From Leclercia adecarboxylata (GTDB lineage Bacteria; Pseudomonadota; Gammaproteobacteria; Enterobacterales; Enterobacteriaceae): a DNA stretch of 61,312 bases. The position numbers and the translations under genes were made by a program. Under the pieces are notes generated by a model. It saw only the letters and a program-made list of their open reading frames with translations, searched no databases and had not been told where the DNA came from. Of this stretch, positions 47,228 to 58,487 are shown one piece after another (position 1 is the stretch's first letter; the number at the start of each line of letters is the position of its first letter). Location of the stretch: positions 1 through 61,312 of the forward strand of contig DERO01000040.1 in the NCBI GenBank assembly GCA_002360945.1, written 5' to 3'.

Positions 47228-48327
47228 TACACCGCTCCTTTACGCGTAAACCGGGCTCGTACACGGCGCATCGGCACGGTATCCCACAGGTTGAGGATGA
47301 CGGCCAACAGCAGATAGAGTCCGTTAATCACCCACGTCCAGATAACCGGGTCGATTTTTCCTTTACCGCCATTCGATTTGATCGAGGTCTGCAGCAGGAA
47401 GAACACCAGATAAAGCAGCATCGCGGGCAGCATGGAGAGCACGCGGCCCTGACGTGGATTGACCACGCTGAGCGGCACGACCATTAACGCCATCATAAAC
47501 ACGGTGAATACCAGCGTGATTCGCCAGTGCAGCTCCGCGCGGGCGCGATTGGTGTCGGTATTGATCAGCGTGCGCATGCTCATCTGTTCAGTATCGGTAG
47601 GATCCAGCGCCACCGTCTGATGACCAATAATCGCCTGATAGTTCTGGAAATCCGTAATGCGGAAGTCACGCAGCATCGCCGTGCCTTCAAAGCGGGTGCC
47701 TTTATTCAGGGTTACGATCTGCGAACCGTCTTTACCCTGTGCGAGCTGACCGGAATCGGCTACCACCACGGAGGGACGGGCATTACCTTTGGTACGGATT
47801 TGCGCGAGGAAGACTTCGTTAAAGCGGCTGCCGTCCACGCTTTCAATAAACAGCACGGAGTTACCGTCGGTTGCCTGCTGGAACTGCCCCTGTGCCAGTG
47901 CGGCCATGCCGGGGTTCGCTTTCGCTTCAGCCAGCACTTCATCCTGATGTCGCGAGGAGACAGGTCCGGCCCACATCACGTTCACCGCGGCCACGATGCC
48001 GGTAAATAGCGCAAGGACCATAGCGGCTTTAATCAGAACGGCTTTGCTCAGACCACATGCATGCATGACGGTAATTTCGCTTTCGGTATAGAGTTTACCG
48101 AGCGTCATCAGCAGTCCGAGGAAAAGGCTTAATGGCAGGATAAGCTGCGCCATTTCAGGCACGCCTAACCCGAGCAGGGAAAGCACCAGATTTGTGGGAA
48201 TTTCGCCGTCGACAGCCGCGCCGAGGATCCTCACCAGTTTCTGACAGAAAAAGATCAGAAGCAGGATGAAGAGTATCGCCAGCTGGCTTTTTAGCGTCTC
48301 CCGCACCAGATATCTTATGATTATCAC
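47227..48327 (-). CDS. lptF: LptF LPS export permease
   Basis: Partner of LptG in the LPS ABC exporter. The 366 residues equal E. coli, with six membrane helices around a periplasmic jellyroll (about 125-260). The coupling helix region near ITVMHACGLSK is conserved. It is divergent from pepA across 266 bases and transcribed towards arcB. Confidence 0.97.
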   Translation of the reverse strand: MIIIRYLVRETLKSQLAILFILLLIFFCQKLVRILGAAVDGEIPTNLVLSLLGLGVPEMAQLILPLSLFLGLLMTLGKLYTESEITVMHACGLSKAVLIKAAMVLALFTGIVAAVNVMWAGPVSSRHQDEVLAEAKANPGMAALAQGQFQQATDGNSVLFIESVDGSRFNEVFLAQIRTKGNARPSVVVADSGQLAQGKDGSQIVTLNKGTRFEGTAMLRDFRITDFQNYQAIIGHQTVALDPTDTEQMSMRTLINTDTNRARAELHWRITLVFTVFMMALMVVPLSVVNPRQGRVLSMLPAMLLYLVFFLLQTSIKSNGGKGKIDPVIWTWVINGLYLLLAVILNLWDTVPMRRVRARFTRKGAV

Positions 48328-48590
48328 ATTAAATACGCCCGTAAAAACCCGTCTCTTTGCAGGAAAATCGCTTGTTTCATGGCTTAAACGTCATTTATTC
48401 TCTTGAGTCGTCGAAATCATCGCTAAGATTAGAACACCCGGCGGATTCGCGCTTCAGCAGTTACTATGACGTGTCGAAACCGTAATAACGTAAGATTAAC
48501 ACGAAGTCACCGCAACAGCGGGCATGAGTTACGAAAGGTTTCAATTCTATCCGTAGCTGCAGCTGTTGTCTTTAAGATTCAGGAGCGTAG

Positions 48591-50105
<1,515 letters not shown>

Positions 50106-50111
50106 TGTTAC

Positions 50112-50192
50112 ATGCCGGGTGGCGGCTTCGCCTTACCCGGCCTGGAACGGCCGCAAATCGTAGGCCCGGTAAGCGCAGCGCCACCGGGCAAT
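50112..50192. repeat. BIME: two inverted REP units between pepA and holC
   Basis: REP 1 GCCGGGTGGCGG...CCTTACCCGGCC (50114-50142) and REP 2 in the opposite orientation, TAGGCCCGGTAAGCGCAGCG...CACCGGGCA (50161-50190). This is a classic bacterial interspersed mosaic element that can stabilise the pepA 3' end. Confidence 0.85.
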
Positions 50193-50223
50193 ACGTTTAA
50201 ACTCACCACAAGAAGCCCCATAT

Positions 50224-50667
50224 ATGAAAAACGCAACGTTCTACCTTCTGGACAATGACACGCAACAGGATGGCTTAAGCGCCGTCGAACAGCTGGTGTG
50301 TGAGATTGCCGCAGAACGTTGGCGGGCGGGTCTTCGCGTGCTGATTGCCTGCGAAGATGAACAGCAGGCCATCCGCCTGGATGAAGCCCTGTGGGCAAGA
50401 CCGCCGGAAAGTTTTGTTCCGCATAATCTTGCGGGGGAAGGACCGCGCGGTGGCGCGCCGGTGGAGATCGCCTGGCCGCAAAAACGCAACAGCAGCCCGC
50501 GGGATCTTTTAATCAGCCTGCGTACCGGCTTTGCAGATTTTGCCACCGCTTTCACAGAAGTGGTAGACTTTGTCCCTCACGAAGATTCTTTGAAACAACT
50601 GGCGCGCGAACGCTATAAAGCGTACCGCCTGGCTGGTTTTAACCTGAATACGGCAACCTGGAAATAA
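50224..50667 (+). CDS. holC: DNA polymerase III chi subunit HolC
   Basis: Chi links the clamp loader to SSB through psi. The 147 residues equal E. coli: [18 protein letters not shown], a Rossmann-like core, and the conserved SSB-contact region with [15 protein letters not shown]. Its TAA shares its last base with the valS ATG (TAATG), so the two are coupled. Confidence 0.97.
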   Translation: MKNATFYLLDNDTQQDGLSAVEQLVCEIAAERWRAGLRVLIACEDEQQAIRLDEALWARPPESFVPHNLAGEGPRGGAPVEIAWPQKRNSSPRDLLISLRTGFADFATAFTEVVDFVPHEDSLKQLARERYKAYRLAGFNLNTATWK

Positions 50668-53522
50668 TGGAAAAGACATATAACCCACGCGATATCGAAC
50701 AGCCGCTTTACGAGCACTGGGAACAGCAGGGCTATTTCAAGCCTAACGGCGATGAAAGCAAAGAGTCCTTCTGCATCATGATCCCGCCGCCGAACGTCAC
50801 CGGCAGTTTGCATATGGGTCATGCCTTCCAGCAGACCATCATGGATACCATGATCCGTTACCAGCGCATGCAGGGCAAAAACACTCTGTGGCAGGCCGGT
50901 ACTGACCATGCGGGTATTGCTACCCAGATGGTGGTTGAACGCAAGATTGCCGCTGAAGAAGGTAAAACCCGCCACGACTACGGTCGCGACGCCTTTATCG
51001 ACAAAATCTGGCAGTGGAAGGCAGAATCCGGCGGCACCATTACCCGTCAGATGCGCCGTCTCGGCAACTCCGTGGACTGGGAGCGCGAGCGCTTCACCAT
51101 GGACGAAGGCCTGTCCAACGCCGTGAAAGAAGTGTTCGTCCGTCTGTATAAAGAAGACCTGATTTACCGTGGCAAACGCCTGGTTAACTGGGATCCGAAA
51201 CTGCGCACCGCTATCTCTGATCTGGAAGTGGAAAACCGCGAGTCGAAAGGCTCCATGTGGCATATCCGCTATCCGCTGGCTGACGGCGCGAAAACCGCAG
51301 ACGGTAAAGATTACCTGGTAGTCGCCACCACCCGTCCGGAAACCCTGCTGGGCGATACCGGTGTGGCCGTTAACCCGGAAGATCCACGTTATAAAGATCT
51401 GATTGGCAAATTCGTGGTGCTGCCGCTAGTGAATCGCCGCATTCCAATTGTGGGCGATGAACATGCCGACATGGAAAAAGGCACCGGCTGCGTGAAGATC
51501 ACCCCGGCGCACGACTTTAACGACTATGAAGTTGGCCGTCGTCACGCCCTGCCAATGATTAACATCCTGACCTTTGATGGCGACATCCGCGAAAGCGCGG
51601 AAGTGTATGACACCAAAGGCGAAGAATCTGACGTCTATTCCAGCGACATCCCGGCTGAGTTCCAGAAGCTGGAGCGCTTTGCCGCGCGTAAAGCAGTGGT
51701 TGCCGCTGTCGACGCCCTCGGCCTGCTGGAAGAGATCAAACCGCACGACCTGACCGTTCCTTACGGCGACCGTGGCGGCGTAGTGATCGAGCCAATGCTG
51801 ACCGACCAGTGGTATGTCCGTGCCGACGTGCTGGCGAAACCGGCTGTTGAAGCGGTTGAGAACGGCAGCATTCAGTTCGTACCGAAGCAGTACGAGAACA
51901 TGTACTTCTCCTGGATGCGCGATATTCAGGACTGGTGTATCTCCCGTCAGCTGTGGTGGGGTCACCGCATCCCGGCGTGGTACGACAACGAAGGCAACGT
52001 CTACGTTGGCCGCACCGAAGACGAAGTGCGTCAGGAAAACAACCTGAGCGCGGACGTTGCGCTGCGTCAGGACGAAGACGTGCTGGATACCTGGTTCTCT
52101 TCCGCGCTGTGGACCTTCTCCACGCTCGGCTGGCCAGAGAACACCGACGCGCTGCGTCAGTTCCACCCAACCAGCGTGATGGTCTCCGGCTTCGACATTA
52201 TCTTCTTCTGGATCGCCCGCATGATCATGATGACCATGCACTTCATCAAAGATGAGGACGGCAAGCCGCAGGTTCCGTTCCATACCGTCTACATGACCGG
52301 TCTGATCCGTGACGACGAAGGCCAGAAGATGTCCAAATCCAAGGGCAACGTGATTGACCCGCTGGACATGGTTGACGGTATCTCACTGGCAGACCTGCTG
52401 GAGAAACGTACCGGCAACATGATGCAGCCGCAGCTGGCTGAGAAGATCCGCAAGCGTACCGAGAAGCAGTTCCCGGATGGCATCGAGCCACACGGTACCG
52501 ACGCCCTGCGTTTCACCCTGGCGGCGCTGGCCTCAACCGGTCGCGACATCAACTGGGACATGAAACGTCTGGAAGGTTACCGCAACTTCTGTAACAAGCT
52601 GTGGAACGCCAGCCGCTTTGTGCTGATGAACACCGAAGATCAGGATTGCGGCTTCAACGGCGGCGAAATGACCCTGTCGCTGGCGGACCGCTGGATCCTT
52701 GCGGAATTCAACCAGACCACCAAAGCGTTCCGTGAAGCACTGGATAGCTATCGCTTCGATATCGCGGCAGGCATCCTGTACGAGTTCACCTGGAACCAGT
52801 TCTGTGACTGGTACCTTGAGCTGACCAAGCCGGTGATGAACGGCGGATCTGAAGCGGAACTGCGCGGCACGCGCAACACCCTGATCACCGTTCTGGAAGG
52901 TCTGCTGCGCCTGGCGCACCCGATCATCCCGTTCATCACCGAGACCATCTGGCAGCGCGTGAAGGTGATTGCCGGTATCAGTGCCGACACCATCATGCTG
53001 CAGCCGTTCCCGGCATTCGATGCTGCGCAGGTTGATGAAGCCGCTGCTGCTGATACCGAGTGGCTGAAGCAGGCGATCGTTGCCGTGCGTAACATCCGTG
53101 CAGAGATGAACATCTCCCCGGGTAAACCGCTGGCGCTGCTGCTGCGTGGCTGCAGCGAGGCTGCGGTTCGTCGCGTCACTGAAAACAACACCTTCCTGCA
53201 GACCATGGCGCGTCTGGAGAGCATCACCGTGCTGCCGGCGGATGACAAAGGTCCGGTTTCCGTGACCAAAATCATCGACGGTGCCGAGCTGCTGATCCCG
53301 ATGGCTGGCCTGGTTGATAAAGATGCTGAGCTGGCGCGTCTGGCGAAAGAAGTGGCTAAAGTCGAAATCGAAATCGGTAAGATCGAAAGCAAACTGTCTA
53401 ACGAAGGCTTTGTCGCCCGCGCACCGGAAGCGGTTATCGCTAAAGAGCGTGAACGTCTGGTTGGTTTCGCCGATGCTAAAGCGAAACTGATTGAGCAACA
53501 GGCAGTAATCGCCGCGCTGTAA
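50667..53522 (+). CDS. valS: Valyl-tRNA synthetase
   Basis: Class I synthetase with editing of threonine. The 951 residues equal E. coli. HIGH-type motif HMGH (49-52) in [11 protein letters not shown], an editing CP1 domain (about 190-340, [15 protein letters not shown]), KMSKS in [17 protein letters not shown] near 555, anticodon-binding helices (about 650-800) and a C-terminal coiled coil (about 885-950). A strong terminator follows. Confidence 0.98.
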   Translation: MEKTYNPRDIEQPLYEHWEQQGYFKPNGDESKESFCIMIPPPNVTGSLHMGHAFQQTIMDTMIRYQRMQGKNTLWQAGTDHAGIATQMVVERKIAAEEGKTRHDYGRDAFIDKIWQWKAESGGTITRQMRRLGNSVDWERERFTMDEGLSNAVKEVFVRLYKEDLIYRGKRLVNWDPKLRTAISDLEVENRESKGSMWHIRYPLADGAKTADGKDYLVVATTRPETLLGDTGVAVNPEDPRYKDLIGKFVVLPLVNRRIPIVGDEHADMEKGTGCVKITPAHDFNDYEVGRRHALPMINILTFDGDIRESAEVYDTKGEESDVYSSDIPAEFQKLERFAARKAVVAAVDALGLLEEIKPHDLTVPYGDRGGVVIEPMLTDQWYVRADVLAKPAVEAVENGSIQFVPKQYENMYFSWMRDIQDWCISRQLWWGHRIPAWYDNEGNVYVGRTEDEVRQENNLSADVALRQDEDVLDTWFSSALWTFSTLGWPENTDALRQFHPTSVMVSGFDIIFFWIARMIMMTMHFIKDEDGKPQVPFHTVYMTGLIRDDEGQKMSKSKGNVIDPLDMVDGISLADLLEKRTGNMMQPQLAEKIRKRTEKQFPDGIEPHGTDALRFTLAALASTGRDINWDMKRLEGYRNFCNKLWNASRFVLMNTEDQDCGFNGGEMTLSLADRWILAEFNQTTKAFREALDSYRFDIAAGILYEFTWNQFCDWYLELTKPVMNGGSEAELRGTRNTLITVLEGLLRLAHPIIPFITETIWQRVKVIAGISADTIMLQPFPAFDAAQVDEAAAADTEWLKQAIVAVRNIRAEMNISPGKPLALLLRGCSEAAVRRVTENNTFLQTMARLESITVLPADDKGPVSVTKIIDGAELLIPMAGLVDKDAELARLAKEVAKVEIEIGKIESKLSNEGFVARAPEAVIAKERERLVGFADAKAKLIEQQAVIAAL

Positions 53523-53530
53523 AACCTTAA

Positions 53531-53562
53531 AGGCCGGAGCGTATTTGCTCCGGCCTTTTTGT
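53531..53562 (+). terminator. valS terminator
   Basis: GGCCGGAGC, GUAUUU, GCUCCGGCC then UUUUUG, a few bases past the valS stop, separating it from the convergent yjgN. Confidence 0.88.
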
Positions 53563-53563
53563 A

Positions 53564-54754
53564 TTAGATAAACGGGAAGTAAGCCATAACGCCGCGCGAA
53601 ACCCACATCGCCGGACCTGTTTTTAACTCTGTCTCCGCGTTCGTCAGTGTCAGGGAATCCAGGTCGCCACGCACATGCGTGTTACTGGCCAGCCAGCCAA
53701 CAAGCCACATATTCAGCCATGGATAAGCCAGTCCTAACGTCATCCCCGAGATAAATATTACTGCCAGTAAGCGCAAGACCATACCATACGCAGTCACCGA
53801 AGAGTGAAACGTAATATTTCCCTCCGCCAGTTTCAGGTTATTAATAAAGAGATTGCGTACCGTGACATATAAATAACTGGCAAACACAATAAACCCTGTG
53901 AAATAAAGTAGATAGCAAGCCGTGATCCTGCTGTGGTGTTCCAGTAAAAATGCATCGTCGGCAACACCCATGACGGTAAGCAAAACCATTTGCAGAAAAA
54001 TAGGAGCTATCAGATAACCGATTACAACGATAAAAGGTAAAAACGTCAGCAACGCTTTTACACAACCTATAATGCACGCCTTAAGGCTCACATTTATCGC
54101 AAAGCGGTGAATACCAAAATTACCGCCATTGCCGATTAACTGCATCCATTTACCATAGGTAATACCGTAACCGATCCCCATTCCCACAATACTGACCAGT
54201 ACCACAAGAATTATTCTCATGACAGAACCTGTGCTGCCCTCTAATCCTTCGGTTGCCAACCACAGAAGATAAACTGTCCCCCAGGTTGCCAGAAAGAGCG
54301 ACACAGGTACCAGCAGCATTGAAATCCACGCCTGTAATTTTGAACATTCAAACCCAAAGCGTACGCCGTTCAGAGAGGTCATCATCGCTTGATACTCCAG
54401 GCTTTTTATTGCCATCACAGGAATGGAAACCACTAATAAGCCTGACAGAGTGAATCCTAACGTATGGTTTCCATGAATCACTAAAGATACACTTACGCTG
54501 TAAATCACCATCAGCAACAAAAAGCTAACAAAAATTGCGCCTCCCGTTGCTTTATACTCGAAAGGTTGACCATTAAGTGTCATGTTCTGATAAACATAAC
54601 GCCTGCACTTAACTATCGCCCAGGGCGTATAAATCCCAAGAGTGATAAAAATGAGAAATAAATTTGCAAGACAAATAATAAAATAGGTCGCACCTTTTCC
54701 GGTAAAAACAAAGGTGTGATTTTGGTTATCTTGGCTGCGGATAACATTATTCAT
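53564..54754 (-). CDS. yjgN: YjgN DUF898 inner-membrane protein
   Basis: Polytopic membrane protein of 396 residues (E. coli YjgN 398) from the start MNNVIRSQDNQNHTFVFTGK, which follows GGGAT. About eight to ten membrane segments; conserved landmarks are YFIICLANLFLIFITLGIYTPW at the start, MTSLNGVRF, FGIHRF and LGLAYPWLNMWL near the end. Function unknown. More divergent from E. coli than its neighbours and in an AT-richer patch, suggesting relaxed constraint. Confidence 0.88.
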   Translation of the reverse strand: MNNVIRSQDNQNHTFVFTGKGATYFIICLANLFLIFITLGIYTPWAIVKCRRYVYQNMTLNGQPFEYKATGGAIFVSFLLLMVIYSVSVSLVIHGNHTLGFTLSGLLVVSIPVMAIKSLEYQAMMTSLNGVRFGFECSKLQAWISMLLVPVSLFLATWGTVYLLWLATEGLEGSTGSVMRIILVVLVSIVGMGIGYGITYGKWMQLIGNGGNFGIHRFAINVSLKACIIGCVKALLTFLPFIVVIGYLIAPIFLQMVLLTVMGVADDAFLLEHHSRITACYLLYFTGFIVFASYLYVTVRNLFINNLKLAEGNITFHSSVTAYGMVLRLLAVIFISGMTLGLAYPWLNMWLVGWLASNTHVRGDLDSLTLTNAETELKTGPAMWVSRGVMAYFPFI

Positions 54755-54948
54755 AAAAAATATCCCTAACAAACATTCCATTAATATTGATAATAAACAC
54801 CAACATCCCAATCGGGTGCAGCAACCATACTATTTTTTAAATATGATTGTGTTTTATTTTTTTGTTTAATTCAGGATGGTCTTGCACCTGTAAGAGGAGA
54901 GTGGTATTAAATAAATGTATAAATGTAATTTTGAAATTGAGTCATGTT

Positions 54949-55452
54949 ATGAATATTGTGTTATCCCCCACGCTCATGCTGCGCCGAATCTGTGAAAAAG
55001 ATAATCAGGCCATCGCGACGGTAATCCGCCGGGTTTCCGCAGAATACGGGCTTACTGCCGATAAAGGCTACACCGTTGCGGACCCCAATCTGGATGAGTT
55101 GTACCAGCTATATAGCCAGCCTGGCCACGCTTATTGGGTGGTAGAGCAAAACGGCGAAGTCGTGGGCGGCGGTGGCATTGCGCCACTCTCATGTAGCGAA
55201 TCGGACATCTGCGAGCTGCAAAAGATGTATTTCCTGCCGGTCGTCCGTGGACAAGGCTTAGCGAAAAAACTGGCGTTACAGGCGCTGGATTATGCCCGCG
55301 CGCAGGGGTTTAAACGCTGCTATCTCGAAACAACCGCCTTTCTTACCGACGCCATCAGACTGTACGAACATCTCGGCTTTGAGCATATCGACCAGCCGCT
55401 GGGATGCACCGGACATGTGGATTGCGAAGTGCGGATGTTGAAAACGTTATAA
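54949..55452 (+). CDS. yjgM: YjgM GNAT-family acetyltransferase
   Basis: GCN5-type N-acetyltransferase of 167 residues, the E. coli length, from [19 protein letters not shown]. Acetyl-CoA-binding loop is [20 protein letters not shown] (about 95-114), followed by the [20 protein letters not shown] motif. Substrate not established with certainty. A frame opening 34 codons earlier is rejected. In E. coli the gene beyond yjgM is rraB; here it is ahr, 82 bases on. Confidence 0.92.
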   Translation: MNIVLSPTLMLRRICEKDNQAIATVIRRVSAEYGLTADKGYTVADPNLDELYQLYSQPGHAYWVVEQNGEVVGGGGIAPLSCSESDICELQKMYFLPVVRGQGLAKKLALQALDYARAQGFKRCYLETTAFLTDAIRLYEHLGFEHIDQPLGCTGHVDCEVRMLKTL

Positions 55453-55534
55453 TTCCTTTCCTGCCCCCTTCTGTTAAGCGGCTGTAAACTGAATGCTCTA
55501 CACTCTCAGTTCCACACCATCAGGGGGTAATATC

Positions 55535-56554
55535 ATGTCGAAGATAAAAAGCTACGCCGCACCGCAGGCGGGTGCAGAACTTGAGCTGTACGAATACGAT
55601 GCGGGCGAGCTGAAAGCAGAAGACGTTGAAGTCCAGGTTGATTACTGCGGGATCTGCCATTCCGATCTGTCGATGATCGATAATGAATGGGGCTTCTCGC
55701 AATACCCGCTGATTGCCGGGCACGAAGTCATTGGCCGCGTGGTGGCCCTCGGCAGTGCCGCACAGGAAAAAGGGCTGAAGGTTGGCCAGCGCGTGGGCAT
55801 CGGCTGGACCGCACGCAGCTGTGGTCACTGTGACGCCTGTATCAGCGGCAACCAGATTAACTGTCTGGAAGGTGCCACCCCGACCATCCTCAATAACGGC
55901 GGTTTCGCCGACAAACTGCGCGCCGACTGGCAGTGGGTCATTCCTCTCCCTGAACAGATCGATATCGAATCCGCAGGCCCGCTGCTGTGCGGTGGGATCA
56001 CGGTCTTCAAACCGCTGCTGATGCACCATATCACCGCTACCAGCCGCGTGGGGGTGATCGGTATTGGTGGTCTGGGCCATATTGCAATCAAACTGCTGCA
56101 TGCGATGGGCTGCGAAGTGACGGCGTTCAGCTCAAACCCGGCAAAAGAGCAAGAAGTGCTGGCGATGGGGGCTGATAAGGTGGTGAACAGCCGCGATCCT
56201 GAGCTGTTGAAAGCGCTGGCCGGTCAGTTTGATCTGATCATCAACACCGTGAACGTCGATCTTGACTGGCAGCCGTACTTTGAAGCGCTGGCCTACGGCG
56301 GCAACTTCCATACCGTGGGTGCCGTGCTGAAGCCACTGCCGGTTCCTGCGTTCACGCTGATTGGCGGCGATCGTAGCGTGTCGGGTTCTGCGACGGGTAC
56401 ACCTTATGAGCTGCGTAAGCTGATGAAATTTGCCGGCCGCACTAAAGTCGCTCCGACCATCGAGATGTACCCGATGTCGAAAATCAACGAAGCGCTCCAG
56501 CACGTTCGTGACGGCAAAGCCCGTTACCGCGTGGTGTTAAAAGCGGATTTTTAA
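55535..56554 (+). CDS. ahr: Ahr, NADPH-dependent zinc alcohol/aldehyde reductase
   Basis: Zinc-dependent medium-chain dehydrogenase (formerly YjgB) that reduces aldehydes. The start [20 protein letters not shown] gives 339 residues, the E. coli length. Catalytic zinc ligands are in CGICHSD (near 39-45) and GHEVIGR; structural zinc cysteines in [18 protein letters not shown] (near 90-107); cofactor loop [13 protein letters not shown]. In E. coli it lies between idnK and the leuX tRNA; here between yjgM and a DHA kinase. Confidence 0.95.
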   Translation: MSKIKSYAAPQAGAELELYEYDAGELKAEDVEVQVDYCGICHSDLSMIDNEWGFSQYPLIAGHEVIGRVVALGSAAQEKGLKVGQRVGIGWTARSCGHCDACISGNQINCLEGATPTILNNGGFADKLRADWQWVIPLPEQIDIESAGPLLCGGITVFKPLLMHHITATSRVGVIGIGGLGHIAIKLLHAMGCEVTAFSSNPAKEQEVLAMGADKVVNSRDPELLKALAGQFDLIINTVNVDLDWQPYFEALAYGGNFHTVGAVLKPLPVPAFTLIGGDRSVSGSATGTPYELRKLMKFAGRTKVAPTIEMYPMSKINEALQHVRDGKARYRVVLKADF

Positions 56555-56563
56555 GCTGTTGTT

Positions 56564-56590
56564 GCCCGGTGGCGCTGCGCTTACCGGGCC
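56564..56590. repeat. REP unit after ahr
   Basis: GCCCGGTGGCGCTGCGCTTACCGGGCC, followed by TATGGG; same family as the BIME at 50112. Begins ten bases after the ahr stop. Confidence 0.75.
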
Positions 56591-56612
56591 TATGGGACGG
56601 TGCGGTCTGATG

Positions 56613-56645
56613 CCCTCACCCCGTCCCTCTCCCACCGGGAGAGGG
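56613..56645. repeat. Intergenic inverted repeat, CCCTCTCCC/GGGAGAGGG type
   Basis: CCCTCACC precedes a perfect 9-bp stem, CCCTCTCCC, ACC, GGGAGAGGG (56625-56645). It resembles the element at 46107-46137 in sequence theme and is probably a dispersed repeat of this genus. Confidence 0.6.
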
Positions 56646-56654
56646 CGCAAACAT

Positions 56655-56684
56655 TAAAAACGGTAACGGTTGTTACCGTTTTGC
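56655..56684 (-). terminator. Terminator of the dihydroxyacetone kinase gene
   Basis: On the minus strand AAAACGGTAAC, AACC, GTTACCGTTTTT ends in a U run, 29 bases past the gene. Confidence 0.65.
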
Positions 56685-56712
56685 ATTTACCACGCCACCC
56701 GGCGTTTTCCAC

Positions 56713-58350
56713 CTACCGCACTAACGCAGCAAACACCTCGGCCACCGCCACCGCGCCAGGATCGACTACCCCATCAAGATTCTCTTTATTCACATACGAC
56801 GAGCGGCCCGCACCGGCTTTGCTCATGCTTGCTGTGGCATCTGCTCCCTGCTGCGCCGCCCTGGCGGCAGCCTGAATATCCGCTGTCTGCAACGCCTCCA
56901 GCGCGGGCTGAAGCGCATCGATCAAGGTACGATCCCCGCGATCGGCCCCACCATAGTGCTTCATTTGCGCAAGTCCGGTCAGCAAGGCATCGGGCACGGG
57001 TTTGCCGCTACGCAGCGCCTGCCCGGCGGCGGTAAAGAAGATCGACATTAACACCCCGCTCGATCCCCCCATCACCGTCGCAAGCCGCTCACCCACCACC
57101 AGCAGCAACTGCGGCAGATCGTTCAGCGGCAGACGCCCCTCTTCCAGCCATTGCGCAATGTCCCGCGCGCCTTGCGCAAAGGTCGATCCCGTATCGCCAT
57201 CCCCCACTTTCGCATCCAGAGCGTTAAGGCGGTTTTCCAGGGCAATTAAGCAGCCCGTAGCGGCAGCGAGGTACTCCGCGACGTTGGCGTTCGCCGACGG
57301 GGTAAACTCCACGCTGTCATGCAGCGGGGTGTGCGACAGCGTGCGCAGCGGCGCAAAGGCCACCGGCTTTTGCCACCCCAGAGTCTCCACCGGCGCGTTA
57401 AGTGCCTCCTCAAAAGCCGGGTTCAGTTTCAGCAGGGATAACGAAAAGCCCTTCATGTCCAGCGAGCTCACCAGCGGCGCCGGTCCAATCAAACAGGCGA
57501 TCTGATTTTTCAGGGCCGAATGAGCCAGTTCCTTGGTCAGCAACGCCATCTCCAGCGCTGAGACGCCGCCGAGGTTATTGATCAGCACCGCCAGCCGTCC
57601 AACTCCTGCCTGCGCCTGCAAGGGTTTCACCAGCGTCTCAATAATCGCCCTGCTGTTTTGCGTCTCGACCACCGAGGCCCCGGGCTCACCGTGGATCCCC
57701 AGCCCCAGCTCAACGTGGCCTTTCCTGATGCGCCCCTCCTCATCGTCGCTGCCCGGCAGGTTGCAGGTCTGCATCGCCACGCCCAGACTCCAGAGGTTAT
57801 CGCAGGCCTGACGGGCCATGTCCCGTACGTCGCTTAGCGATTTCCCCTGTTCGGCGGCATGCCCGGCAATTTTATGCACCAGCGCGGTTCCGGCGATGCC
57901 GCGCGGCTGTTTGTTATCCGGGAGGGCGATATCATCGGCCACAATCACCATCTCCACTTTGAGCCCGAGGCGCTTGGCTTTTTCCGCCGCGAGGCCAAAG
58001 TTGAGACGATCCCCGGTGTAGTTTTTGACGATCAGCAGGCAGCCACGATCGCCCGTCACCGCCACGATGGCGTTCAGCACCGCTTCTACGCTCGGTGAAG
58101 CAAACAGATCGCCACAGACGGCAGCGGTCAGCATCCCTTTACCGACAAACCCCGCATGTGCCGGTTCGTGGCCGGATCCACCGCCGGAAATCACCGCCAC
58201 GCGGCTTTTATCCCAGTCGGCGCGAACCACCACGCGGATAGCCGGATCGCTATCCAGTTTGACGAGATTGCCGTGCGGGGCAGAGATGAGCATACCTTCA
58301 ATGGCGTCATTAACCAGCTGTTTGCGGTCGTTAAAGAAGAATCTGGACAT
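56713..58350 (-). CDS. Single-subunit ATP-dependent dihydroxyacetone kinase (DhaK-DhaL fusion)
   Basis: Phosphorylates dihydroxyacetone with ATP. From MSRFFFNDRKQLVNDAIEGM it has 545 residues and aligns along its length with the Citrobacter freundii single-chain kinase (552). The DhaK domain (1-330) has SGGGSGHEPAHAGFVGKGML and catalytic His220 in GLGIHGEPGAS; the DhaL domain (about 355-545) has the ADP/Mg loop DAKVGDGDTGSTF with Asp384 and Asp386. E. coli K-12 lacks this type (it uses the PTS-dependent DhaKLM) and has the idn genes at the matching place between ahr and yjgR. Confidence 0.93.
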   Translation of the reverse strand: MSRFFFNDRKQLVNDAIEGMLISAPHGNLVKLDSDPAIRVVVRADWDKSRVAVISGGGSGHEPAHAGFVGKGMLTAAVCGDLFASPSVEAVLNAIVAVTGDRGCLLIVKNYTGDRLNFGLAAEKAKRLGLKVEMVIVADDIALPDNKQPRGIAGTALVHKIAGHAAEQGKSLSDVRDMARQACDNLWSLGVAMQTCNLPGSDDEEGRIRKGHVELGLGIHGEPGASVVETQNSRAIIETLVKPLQAQAGVGRLAVLINNLGGVSALEMALLTKELAHSALKNQIACLIGPAPLVSSLDMKGFSLSLLKLNPAFEEALNAPVETLGWQKPVAFAPLRTLSHTPLHDSVEFTPSANANVAEYLAAATGCLIALENRLNALDAKVGDGDTGSTFAQGARDIAQWLEEGRLPLNDLPQLLLVVGERLATVMGGSSGVLMSIFFTAAGQALRSGKPVPDALLTGLAQMKHYGGADRGDRTLIDALQPALEALQTADIQAAARAAQQGADATASMSKAGAGRSSYVNKENLDGVVDPGAVAVAEVFAALVR

Positions 58351-58487
58351 AGCTTTCCAATATGTTGTTAACCCTGTGTAAAAGCATAGTCCGCGATGCG
58401 TAATGCGCCGCAAAGTCAGAAATTGACCCGCTCTTTTTACCGTCAGGTTGCCTATACTCCACGCAGGACTGAACGAGGAAGCCGATC

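Noticed and set aside
50112..50192. CRISPR-like repeat pair between pepA and holC
   Set aside because: Only two units, in inverted orientation, with REP sequence; no spacers and no cas genes.
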